Part shown: in pieces, positions 38,101-46,900 of the stretch
Layout of the letters: every line of letters starts with the position of its first letter
Numbering within the stretch: position 1 is the first letter of the stretch
From: Hydractinia symbiolongicarpus
Taxonomy: Eukaryota; Cnidaria; Hydrozoa; Anthoathecata; Hydractiniidae
NCBI RefSeq assembly: GCF_029227915.1
Contig: NC_079886.1
Span: 3,224,001 to 3,288,000 of the forward strand
Length of the DNA: 64,000 bases
Direction: 5' to 3'
Translations under genes and position numbers: made by a program
The notes under the pieces: generated by a model
What the model was told of the DNA's origin: nothing
The model's input: only the letters and a program-made list of their open reading frames with translations
Databases searched by the model: none

Positions 38101-40765
38101 AACCCGCGATTTCCCGTAAATCCCGGACTCGGCCCGTATGTTCAAAACTATACAAAGAAAGTACCCAGGGAGTAAACTCATTTCCTGAACGATTTTTTAA
38201 ATTATTTTTTCACCACTTAAACGCATGAGACTTGTAGTTTTCAAAAATATTTTCATTTTTGATGAGACGCTGATTAAAAGAAGTTTAATCGCCGGCAAAC
38301 AAAAACCCGCGATTTCCCGTAAATCCCGGACTCGGCCCGTATGGTCAAAAGTATACAAAGAAAGTACCCAGGGAGTAAACTCATTTCCCAAACGATTTTT
38401 TAAATTATTTTTTCACCACTAAAATGCATGAGACTTGTAGTTTTCAAAAATGTTTTCATTTTTGATAAGACGCTGAATAAAAGAAGTTTAATAGCCGGCA
38501 AACGAAAACCCGCGATTTCCCGTAAATCCGGTACTCGGCCGGTATAGTCAAAAATATATAAAGAAAGTACCCAGGGAGTAAACTCATTTCCCGAACGATT
38601 TTTTAAATCATTTTTTCACCACTAAAACGCATGACACTTGTAGTTTTTAAAAATGTTTTCATTTTTGATGAGACACTAAATAAATGAAGTTTAATCGCCG
38701 GCAAACGAAAACCCGCAATTTCCCCTAAATCCCGGACTCGGCCCGTATAATCAAAATTATACAAAGAAAGTACCCAGGGAGTAAACTCATTTCCGAACGA
38801 ATTTTTAAATTATTTTTTCACCACTAAAACGCATGACACTTGTAGTTTTCAAAAATGTTTTCATTTTTGGTGAAACGCAAAATAAAAGAAGTTTAATTGC
38901 CGGCAAACGAAAACCCGCGATTTCCCGTAAATCCCGGACTCGGCCCGTATGGTCAAAACTATACAAAGAAAGTACCCAGGGAGTAAACTCATTTCCCGAA
39001 CGATTTTTTAAATTATTTTTTCACCACTAAAACGCATGAGACTTGTAGTTTTCAAAAATGTTTTTATTTTTGATAATACGCTGAATAAAAGAAGTTTAAT
39101 CGCCGGCAAACGAAAACCCGCGATTTCCCGTAAATCCGGTACTCGGCCCGTATGTTCAAAAATATATAAAGAAAGTACCCAGGGAGTAAACTCATTTCCC
39201 GAACGATTTTTTAAATCATTTTTTCACCACTAAAACGCATGAGACTTGTAGTTTTCAAAAATGTTTTTATTTTTGATAATACGCTGAATAAAAGAAGTTT
39301 AATCGCCGGCAAACGAAAACCCGCGATTTCCCGTAAATCCGGTACTCGGCCCGTATAGTCAAAAATATATAAAGAAAGTACCCAGGGAGTAAACTCATTT
39401 CCCGAACGATTTTTTAAATCATTTTTTCACCACTAAAACGCATGAGACTTGTAGTTTTCAAAAATGTTTTCATTTTTGATAAGACGCTGAATAAAAGAAG
39501 TTTAATCGCCGGCAAACGAAAACCCGCGATTTCCCGTAAATCTGGTACTCGGCCCGTATAGTCAAAAGTATATAAAGAAAGTATCCCGTGAATAAACTCA
39601 TTTTCAGAACGATTTTTTTAATTATTTTTTCACCACTAAAACGCATGAGACTTGTAGTTTTCAACAATGTTTTCATTTTTGATGAGACGCTAAATAAAAC
39701 AAGTTTAATCGCCGGCAAACGAAAACCTGCGATTTCCCGTAAATCCCGTACTCGGCCCGTATAGTCAAAAGTATACAAAGAAAGTACCCAGGGAGTAAAC
39801 TCATTTCCTGAACGATTTTTTAAATTATTTTTTCACCGCTTAAACGCATGAGACTTGTAGTTTTCAAAAATATTTTCATTTTTGATGAAACGCTAAATAA
39901 AAGAAGTTTAATCGCCGGCAAACGAAAACCCGCGATTTCCCGTAAATCCCGGACTCGGCCCGTATGTTCAAAACTATACAAAGAAAGTACCCAGGGAGTA
40001 AACTCATTTCCCGAACGATTTTTTAAATTATTTTTTCACTACTAAAACGCATGAGACTTGTAGTTTTCAAAAATGTTTTCATTTTTGATAAGACGCTGAA
40101 TAAAAGAAGTTTAATCGCCAGCAAACGAAAACCCGCGATTTCCCGTAAATCTGGTACTCGGCCCGTATAGTCAAAAGTATATAAAGAAAGTACCCTGTGA
40201 ATAAACTCATTTTCAGAACGATTTTTTTAATTATTTTTTCACCACTAAAACGCATGAGACTTGTAGTTTTTAGCAATGTTTTCATTTTTGATGAGACGCT
40301 AAATAAAACAAGTTTAATCGCCGGCAAACGAAAACCCGCGATTTCCCGTAAATCCCGTACTCGGCCCGTATAGTCAAAAGTGTACAAAGAAAGTACCCAG
40401 GGAGTAAACTCATTTCCTGAACGATTTTTTAAATTATTTTTTCACCACTTAAACGCATGAGACTTGTAGTTTTCAAAAATATTTTCATTTTTGATGAGAC
40501 GCTGAATAAAAGAAGTTTAATTGCCGGCGAACAAAAACCCGCGATTTCCCGTAAATCCCGGACTCGGCCCGTATGGTCAAAAGTATACAAAGAAAGTACC
40601 CAGGGAGTAAACTCATTTCCCGTACGAATTTTTAAATTATTTTTTCACCACTAAAACGCGTGACACTTGTAGTTTTCAAAAATGTTTTCATTTTTGATGA
40701 AACGCAAAATAAAAGAAGTTTAATCGCCGGCAAACGAAAACCCGCGATTTCCCGTAAATCCCGGA
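35180..40765. repeat. Satellite A right part of left block: 1218 and 1826 bp HORs
   Basis: About 34900-35530 recurs at ~36120-36750 (offset 1218, six monomers; shared AAAAGCATATAAAGAAATTACC). About 37000-37200 recurs at 38220-38420 (offset 1218; shared GACGCTGATTAAAAG). About 37220-38170 recurs at ~39050-40000 (offset 1826, nine monomers; shared TTTTTATTTTTGATAATACG, GTATCCCGTGAATAAAC and CACCGCTTAAACG). The last monomer is cut at 40765 (TAAATCCCGGA) by the retrotransposon poly(T). Confidence 0.7.
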
Positions 40766-40792
40766 TTTTTTTTTTTTTTTTTTTTTTTTTTT
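40766..40792 (-). other. Poly(A) tail of the retrotransposon (27 nt, poly(T) on + strand)
   Basis: Twenty-seven uninterrupted T on the plus strand directly follow satellite sequence CCCGGA. Read on the minus strand this is a 3' poly(A) tail that defines the 3' end of the element and its direction of insertion. An uninterrupted tail of this length suggests a fairly recent insertion, although assembled homopolymer length may be inexact. Confidence 0.9.
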
Positions 40793-40801
40793 GATTTTCT
40801 C

Positions 40802-40807
40802 TTTATT
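40802..40807 (-). terminator. AATAAA polyadenylation signal
   Basis: TTTATT on the plus strand is AATAAA on the minus strand, ending 9 nt upstream of the poly(A) tail. The position is slightly closer than the typical 10-30 nt but compatible with a functional pol II polyadenylation signal of the source element. Confidence 0.7.
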
Positions 40808-40896
40808 TAACGTCGATAGATACAATAGTATTTAAATAACTAATTTAAATCGACAACAAAACGTAAAACAAGGCAAACAGCGATAAAAAATAAGAA

Positions 40897-40914
40897 AAAT
40901 AAATAAATAAATAA
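40897..40914. repeat. (AAAT)n microsatellite in the element's 3' UTR
   Basis: Four AAAT units plus AA, just downstream of the coding region on the minus strand. Short simple repeats are common near 3' ends of CR1-like elements; here the repeat lies inside the 3' UTR rather than at the terminus. Confidence 0.7.
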
Positions 40915-40920
40915 GTAAAG

Positions 40921-43641
40921 TTAAAATATGTATGGTATATCCATGCATATTTTACAGGTGCAAACATCACCTTCCCAAAATTTTATTGAGCTACGGAAGG
41001 CTTCGAGAGAAGGAGCGTTCTTTGTAGCGTCAGGCACAGATATCCATAGCTTCCCTGCAATATTTGATAAAGTATTTAAGCCATAGTACGTTGTCCGACA
41101 AGTTGGTCGCCTGATCAAATTAAAGCAACGAAGGTTGTACTTGTTTTCCCTAACAGAAAATATCTCGTTCATATATAGAGGTGACAATCCATTTAAAAAT
41201 TTGTAAACCTCTTTCATTAAATTCTGAAAATTGATGATGTGAATATTTTTAACATTACATAAAGATAAAAGTTCATCGTAACTGCCATTTATATCGTCCT
41301 GTATGATTCTTAGACAACGTTCATGAATACGATTGATTCGATTATTCGCAACTTTTCCACAAAACATCCATACTAAGGGACAGTAAGAAAACTGAGACAA
41401 AATAAATGAATTGAAGAGAAAACGTTTCATCTTGGGTGTCAAAAAGGAAGATATCCTTTGAAGCACGTTGAGTTTCCTACTAGCCTTATTACAGATGTTT
41501 TTGACATGCGAATGAAAGTTTAGTCTCGAGTCAATCGTAACACCAAGAAGCACTACAGACGATTTATACGCAATTTTCAAATGGTTAAATATCAAACTAT
41601 CATCGTGATGACCTAATACAATATATTGATACTTTTTCAAATTTATTGCTAAGTAATTTTCATAAAACCAATTATTAACTATGACCAAATTAGTAAGCAG
41701 TGTTTGTTTTACATCTTCTAATGAATTTTCACAAGCATATAAGGTGTTATCATCTGCAAAGTTACAAAGGGATGATTGAATAATGAACCAGAATAAGTCG
41801 TTTATAGAATAATTGAAGAAAGGAGGTCCTAAGATTGATCCTTGTGGAACTCCAACTTGAAGAGGAAGCCATTCGCTAAAAGAAGAATTTATTCTGGTTC
41901 TCTGAAAACGATTTTTCAAGTATGAGTGAATAAATAATAAAGAAGATTCAGAAAAACCATAGGCATGCAGCTTTGCAATAAGCAAATCATGGTTGATAGT
42001 ATCAAAAGCTTTTGAAAGGTCCATTAGCACTGCTCCAACTACACCCTTATTATCAAGTGTGCTTTTCCATTGTTCAATCATTCGAATGAGAGCATATTGT
42101 GTATTATAACCCTTTCTGAATCCTGATAGATGAGGGCTGAGTTTGTCATGCATAAAAGTGTGCATTTGATTAAGAATAATTCTTTCAAAAACCTTTGATA
42201 AACAGGGAAGCAAGCTAACAGGTCTATAGTTCTCCTTATCATTACAGTCATCCTTCTTAACAACAGGTATAACCTCTGCAAGTTTTAAATCATCAGGAAA
42301 AATATTAGACTGTAAACAAAAATTTATAATATTAGTGAGGATAGGAACAAAGATATGAATAAACTTTTTCAACATAAAAACTGGAAAATCACCACTAACA
42401 GAAGATTTCTTTGCATCCATGTCTTTGATGACTTTGAGAACATCAGGCTGTTCAACCAGCGAAAAATAGAACTTTTCATCATAACCCACATTTTCACGAA
42501 TTTTCAAAATACTGATGTGATTAGTATATGAGTGGATTGCATCGTGAATGGTTGCTGTATGTGTATCATCGTTTGGTTTGATTGGTAAATTTTTCGTGAT
42601 GTTGGTGTAATATTCATTGAAGATTTTGCATAATTTTTGTTCGTCGGTGACTATCTTTTCTTTCTCGATTAAGATAATTTTGTTGGTGTTATAACTAACG
42701 TTTGAAAACAATGGCTTGACAGACTTCCAGAACTTTTTATTATCAGTAATGCTTGTCATACGTAAACTCTTGAAATACGAACGTCTGGTTTTTCGTAATA
42801 AGGAAACACAGTAGTTTCTCTGTCTAGTGAATTTGGACCAATTTTCTTTTGATCGTGATTTGTTATATATGCGACGAAGTTTGGATCTGTGCATAATAGC
42901 TTTGCGAAGCTCCTTGGTGATAAAAGGTGCGTTATTGAATCTTAGTATTTTCTTTTTCAATGGTGCAAAATGGTTTAGCGTAGACGTGATGCATAAATTT
43001 TCATTTAGTCTGTCTTTTCGTTGAATTATGCCCGATATCATTACATTATTTTCACCAGATTTCAATTTAATAGCCAATTTTACTATGTTTTGAGCAATTT
43101 GATCGGTTTCGATTCTATTAAGATCGTTAGTGCCACAATGAATAATAATGTTATCGGGAGACATGTTCGTAGTTGGTATTGCGTAACTTTCCATGCATTT
43201 AGTCGTGGCTCCAGAGAAGGATTTCACTATAATCTTGTTCTGGTTTGAAGAAAGTTTCCAGCCCTTCACTTCTTTTACAATCGAGTCTCCAATTATTTGC
43301 GTAACTTTAGATTTTTTGTCAGATCTCCTTCGCGGCGTTTTCTGCGGCACTTCGTTGGCAACACTATTTACATCATCCATTATTTCTTCAATGGGCAAGT
43401 TTTCAAAGCGATTTGCGTGAATAAAGGAACTCTGTTTAATGATTTTTGCCTTAACGGTGTCCTTGGGAATTGTAAAATTCTCGTTTGTTTCGCAAGATTT
43501 TAATTTGTTGAAGCTATGAGAGTTATGTAGCATGTCGTCACGCGTTGATGATTTCGTCGCTAATAACATTTGTATCATTTCATTTTTGGCATTTACTTCC
43601 TTTTCCAAAAATAAAATCCTTTCTTCCAACACACTAAACAT
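40921..43641 (-). CDS. Retrotransposon protein: SGNH-like N-part fused to reverse transcriptase (906 aa)
   Basis: The 906 codons are uninterrupted. Residues ~1-28 (LEERILFLEKEV...) look coiled-coil. Residues ~113-215 are an SGNH/GDSL-hydrolase-like fold, with block I IIGDSIV (Ser120) and block III IHCGTNDL (167-174); the block V Asp-x-x-His region is absent. At ~216 the protein passes into the basic linker that precedes CR1-type RTs (HFAPLKKKILRFNNAPF, 224-240). RT motifs follow: NYRPVSLLPCLSKVFERI (471-488), motif A VLMDLSKAFDTINHDLL (catalytic Asp541), motif B VGVPQGSILGP (596-606) and motif C NFADDN (Asp630-Asp631). The C-terminal region has SQFSYCPLVWMF (749-760), RINRIHERCLRII and a W889...C894-x-C896-x-x-C899 tail. 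The endonuclease domain is missing. GPPFFNYSINDL departs from the usual GPLLFNIFINDL at several sites. The start is the first ATG after an in-frame TAG at 43654-43656. Reverse transcription and template-primed insertion are the family roles; activity here is unproven. Confidence 0.88.
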   Translation of the reverse strand: MFSVLEERILFLEKEVNAKNEMIQMLLATKSSTRDDMLHNSHSFNKLKSCETNENFTIPKDTVKAKIIKQSSFIHANRFENLPIEEIMDDVNSVANEVPQKTPRRRSDKKSKVTQIIGDSIVKEVKGWKLSSNQNKIIVKSFSGATTKCMESYAIPTTNMSPDNIIIHCGTNDLNRIETDQIAQNIVKLAIKLKSGENNVMISGIIQRKDRLNENLCITSTLNHFAPLKKKILRFNNAPFITKELRKAIMHRSKLRRIYNKSRSKENWSKFTRQRNYCVSLLRKTRRSYFKSLRMTSITDNKKFWKSVKPLFSNVSYNTNKIILIEKEKIVTDEQKLCKIFNEYYTNITKNLPIKPNDDTHTATIHDAIHSYTNHISILKIRENVGYDEKFYFSLVEQPDVLKVIKDMDAKKSSVSGDFPVFMLKKFIHIFVPILTNIINFCLQSNIFPDDLKLAEVIPVVKKDDCNDKENYRPVSLLPCLSKVFERIILNQMHTFMHDKLSPHLSGFRKGYNTQYALIRMIEQWKSTLDNKGVVGAVLMDLSKAFDTINHDLLIAKLHAYGFSESSLLFIHSYLKNRFQRTRINSSFSEWLPLQVGVPQGSILGPPFFNYSINDLFWFIIQSSLCNFADDNTLYACENSLEDVKQTLLTNLVIVNNWFYENYLAINLKKYQYIVLGHHDDSLIFNHLKIAYKSSVVLLGVTIDSRLNFHSHVKNICNKASRKLNVLQRISSFLTPKMKRFLFNSFILSQFSYCPLVWMFCGKVANNRINRIHERCLRIIQDDINGSYDELLSLCNVKNIHIINFQNLMKEVYKFLNGLSPLYMNEIFSVRENKYNLRCFNLIRRPTCRTTYYGLNTLSNIAGKLWISVPDATKNAPSLEAFRSSIKFWEGDVCTCKICMDIPYIF

Positions 43642-43653
43642 TTTATTACTATC

Positions 43654-43908
43654 CTATTCAGTAGAAACGTGACGGTTTGACAGAGCAACATTTTTAACAC
43701 ATTCATCAAGGTAGTTTTTAAGATCGTGTATTAGCTCACCTTTCATTTTTTGTAAGTTGATGTTTGAATACATGCGGTCTATAAACGATTCATCACTTTC
43801 TTTAACTCCATTTCTTTCAAGAATTATAGGAATATCTGAAGTCGAGCTAATTTTACGAAGTGGTGTATCAATGAATTCTACAATTGGTGTATTAGTTAAA
43901 TTTTCCAT
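43654..43908 (-). CDS. Short upstream retrotransposon ORF (84 aa), likely N-terminal piece of ORF1
   Basis: This 84-codon ORF starts MENLTNTPIVEF about 30-45 nt from the element's 5' edge and ends ...RHVSTE at a TAG codon (43656-43654). It is in the same frame as the 906-codon ORF: after the TAG come four codons (GAT AGT AAT AAA) and then that ORF's ATG. The likeliest reading is that one nonsense change split an original longer ORF1, whose N-terminus this is. An alternative is a real short upstream ORF with reinitiation downstream. The sequence is acidic and polar with a helical stretch (MKGELIHDLKNYLDECV). I recognise no domain. Confidence 0.55.
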   Translation of the reverse strand: MENLTNTPIVEFIDTPLRKISSTSDIPIILERNGVKESDESFIDRMYSNINLQKMKGELIHDLKNYLDECVKNVALSNRHVSTE

Positions 43909-43952
43909 ACTTTACGCAATATGTACCATTTGCAAAACCCTCTGGGCCTGTC
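43909..43952 (-). other. Short 5' leader and 5' edge of the retrotransposon
   Basis: About 30-45 nt separate the first in-frame ATG (43908) from resumed satellite A. No internal promoter motif is recognisable, and the brevity suggests either a naturally short leader or 5' truncation. Certain satellite identity resumes at TGGTCAAAACTATAC (43953). The preceding CTCTGGGCCTGTC (43940-43952) could be element sequence or diverged satellite (expected CTCGGCCCGTA). Confidence 0.5.
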
Positions 43953-46900
43953 TGGTCAAAACTATACAAAGAAAGTACCCAGGGAGTAAACTCATTTCCC
44001 GAACGATTTTTTAAATTATTTTTTCACCACTAAAACGCATGAGACTTGTAGTTTTCAAAAATGTTTTCATTTTTGATAAGACGCTGAATAAAAGAAGTTT
44101 AATCGCCGGCAAACGAAAACCCGCGATTTCCCGTAAATCCGGTACTCGGCCCGTATAGTCAAAAATATATAAAGAAAGTACCCAGGGAGTAAACTCATTT
44201 CCCGAACGATTTTTTAAATCATTTTCTCACTACTAAAACGCATGACACTTGTAGTTTTCAAAAATGTTTTCATTTTTGATGAGACGCTGAATAAAAGAAG
44301 TTTAATCGCCGGCAAACGAAAACCCGCGATTTCCCGTAAATCCCAGACTCGGCCCGTAAATTCAAAAGTATACAAAGAAAGTACCCAGGGGTAAACTCAT
44401 TTCCCGAACGATTTTTTAAATTATTTTTTCACCACTAAAACGCATGAGACTTGTAGTTTTTAAAAATGTTTTCATTTTTGATGAGACGCTAAATAAATGA
44501 AGTTTAATCGCCGGCAAACGAAAACCCGCGATTTCCCCTAAATCCCGGACTCGGCCCGTGTAATCAAAATTATACAAAGAAAGTACCCAGGGAGTAAACT
44601 CATTTCCCGAACGAATTTTTAAATTATTTTTTCACCACTAAAACGCATGACACTTGTAGTTTTCAAAAATGTTTTCATTTTTGGTGAAACGCAAAATAAA
44701 AGAAGTTTAATCGCCGGCAAACGAAAACCCGCGATTTCCTGTAAATCCCGGACTCGGCCCGTATGGTCAAAACTATACAAAGAAAGTACCCAGGGAGTAA
44801 ACTCATTTCCCGAACGATAATTTAAATTATTTTTTCACCACTAAAACGCAAAAGACTTGTAGTTTTCAAAAATGTTTTCATTTTTGATGAAACGCTGAAT
44901 AAAAGAAGTTTAATCGCCGGCAAACGAAAACCCGCGATTTCCCGTAAATCCCGGACTCGGCCCGTATGGTCAAAACTATACAAAGAAAGTACCCTGTGAA
45001 TAAACTCATTTTCAGAACGATTTTTTTAATTATTTTTTCACCACTAAAACGCATGAGACTTGTAGTTTTCAAAAATGTTTTCATTTTTGATAAGACGCTG
45101 AATAAAAGAAGTTTAATCGCCGGCAAACGAAAACCCGCGATTTCCCGTAAATCCGGTACTCGGCCCGTATAGTCAAAAGTATACAAAGAAAGTACTCAGG
45201 GAGTAAACTCATTTCCCGAACGATATTTTAAATTATTTTTTCACCACTAAAACGCAAAAGACTTGTAGTTTTTAAAAATGTTTTCATTTTTGGTGAAACG
45301 CAAAATAAAAGAAGTTTAATCGCCGGCAAACGAAAACCCGCAATTTCCCGTAAATCCCGGACTCGGCCCGTATGGTCAAAACTATACAAAGAAAGTACCC
45401 AGGGAGTAAACTCATTTCCCGAACGATTTTTTAAATTATTTTTTCACCACTAAAACGCATGAGACTTGTAGTTTTCAAAAATGTTTTCATTTTTGATAAG
45501 ACGCTGAATAAAAGAAGTTTAATCGCCGGCAAACGAAAACCCGCGATTTCCCGTAAATCCGGTACTCGGCCCGTATAGTCAAAAGTATACAAAGAAAGTA
45601 CTCAGGGAGTAAACTCATTTCCCGAACGATATTTTAAATTATTTTTTCACCACTAAAACGCAAAAGACTTGTAGTTTTCAAAAATGTTTTCATTTTTGAT
45701 GAAACGCTAATTAAAAGAAGTTTAATCGCCGGCAAACGAAAACCCGCGATTTCCCGTAAATCCCGGACTCGGCCCGTATGGTCAAAACTATACAAAGAAA
45801 GTACCCAGGGAGTAAACTCATTTCCCGAACGATTTTTTAAATTATTTTTTCATCACTAAAACGCATGAGACTTGTAGTTTTCAACAATGTTTTCATTTTT
45901 GATGAGACGCTAAATAAAACAAGTTTAATCGCCGGCAAACGAAAACCCGCGATTTCCCCTAAATCCCGGACTCGGCCCGTATAATCAAAATTATACAAAG
46001 AAAGTACCCAGGGAGTAAACTCATTTCCCGAACGAATTTTTAAATTATTTTTTCACCACTAAAACGCATGACACTTGCAGTTTTCAAAAATGTTTTCATT
46101 TTTGATAAGACGCTGAATAAAAGAAGTTTAATCGTCGGCAAACGAAAACCCGCGATTTCCCGTAAATCCGGTACTCGGCCCGTATAGTCAAAAGTATACA
46201 AAGAAAGTACTCAGGGAGTAAACTCATTTCCCGAACGATATTTTAAATTATTTTTTTACCACTAAAACGCAAAAGACTTGTAGTTTTCAAAAATGTTTTC
46301 ATTTTTGGTGAAACGCAAAATAAAAGAAGTTTAACCGCCGGCAAACGAAAACCCGCAATTTCCCGTAAATCCCGGACTCGGCCCGTATGGTCAAAACTAT
46401 ACAAAGAAAGTACCCAGGGAGTAAACTCATTTCCCGAACGATTTTTTAAATTATTTTTTCACCACTAAAACGCATGAGACTTGTAGTTTTCAAAAATGTT
46501 TTCATTTTTGATAAGACGCTGAATAAAAGAAGTTTAATCGCCGGCAAACGAAAACCCGCGATTTCCCGTAAATCCGGTACTCGGCCCGTATAGTCAAAAG
46601 TATACAAAGAAAGTACTCAGGGAGTAAACTCATTTCCCGAACGATATTTTAAATTATTTTTTCACCACTAAAACGCAAAAGACTTGTAGTTTTCAAAAAT
46701 GTTTTCATTTTTGATGAAACGCTAATTAAAAGAAGTTTAATCGCCGGCAAACGAAAACCCGCGATTTCCCGTAAATCCCGGACTCGGCCCGTATGGTCAA
46801 AACTATACAAAGAAAGTACCCAGGGAGTAAACTCATTTCCCGAACGATTTTTTAAATTATTTTTTCACCACTAAAACGCATGAGACTTGTAGTTTTCAAC

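Larger units (their letters stand above)
1..40765. repeat. Satellite A array, left block (~203 bp monomer, ~200 copies)
   Basis: A single ~203 bp monomer is repeated head-to-tail without interruption and always in the same orientation. Landmarks recurring once per monomer are GAGACTTGTAGTTTTC, an AT dyad around TGTTTTCA, GACGCTGAATAAAAGAAG, TTTAATCGCCGGCAAACG, CCCGCGATTTCCCGTAAATC, CGGCCCGTATAGTC and GGGAGTAAACTCATTTCCCG. Monomers differ by substitutions and small indels and fall into subtypes arranged in higher-order repeats. The short ORFs in it (61-117 codons on both strands) are by-products: 203 is not a multiple of 3, so frames break at each monomer, and no protein family is recognisable. 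A length near one nucleosome repeat fits a centromeric or pericentromeric satellite, but that role is inferred. No gene is visible anywhere in this stretch. Confidence 0.97.
40793..40920 (-). other. 3' UTR of the retrotransposon
   Basis: 128 nt lie between the stop codon (TAA at 40923-40921) and the poly(A) tail. The region is AT-rich, with an AATAAA signal near the tail and an (ATTT)n tract next to the stop codon. No satellite similarity is seen, so this is element sequence. Confidence 0.8.
40766..43952 (-). mobile_element. CR1-like non-LTR retrotransposon, internally deleted
   Basis: A 3.2 kb non-satellite segment interrupts one satellite A monomer. On the minus strand it runs from a short 5' leader (~43952-43909), through an 84-codon ORF and a 906-codon ORF, to a 128 nt 3' UTR with AATAAA and a 27 nt poly(A) tail. 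Such a tail marks target-primed insertion of a non-LTR element. The ORF combines an SGNH-hydrolase-like part with a reverse transcriptase of the CR1/L2/jockey group but has no apurinic endonuclease domain. CR1-type elements are usually longer, with two ORFs, so this copy is probably an internal-deletion derivative. No target-site duplication is visible. The left edge is exact; the right edge lies between 43940 and 43953 because the last bases (CTCTGGGCCTGTC) partly resemble the satellite's CTCGGCCCGTA. Confidence 0.9.

Noticed and set aside
42827-43503. Plus-strand and alternate-frame ORFs of 65-85 codons across the retrotransposon
   Set aside because: They overlap the 906-codon SGNH-RT ORF on the other strand or in another frame and match nothing recognisable.
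40766-43952. LTR retrotransposon or endogenous retrovirus
   Set aside because: There are no terminal repeats, protease, integrase or envelope. The poly(A) tail and the RT type point to a non-LTR element.
43757-44014. 85-codon plus-strand ORF crossing the element/satellite boundary
   Set aside because: It is half antisense of the 84-codon leader ORF and half satellite, so it is fortuitous.
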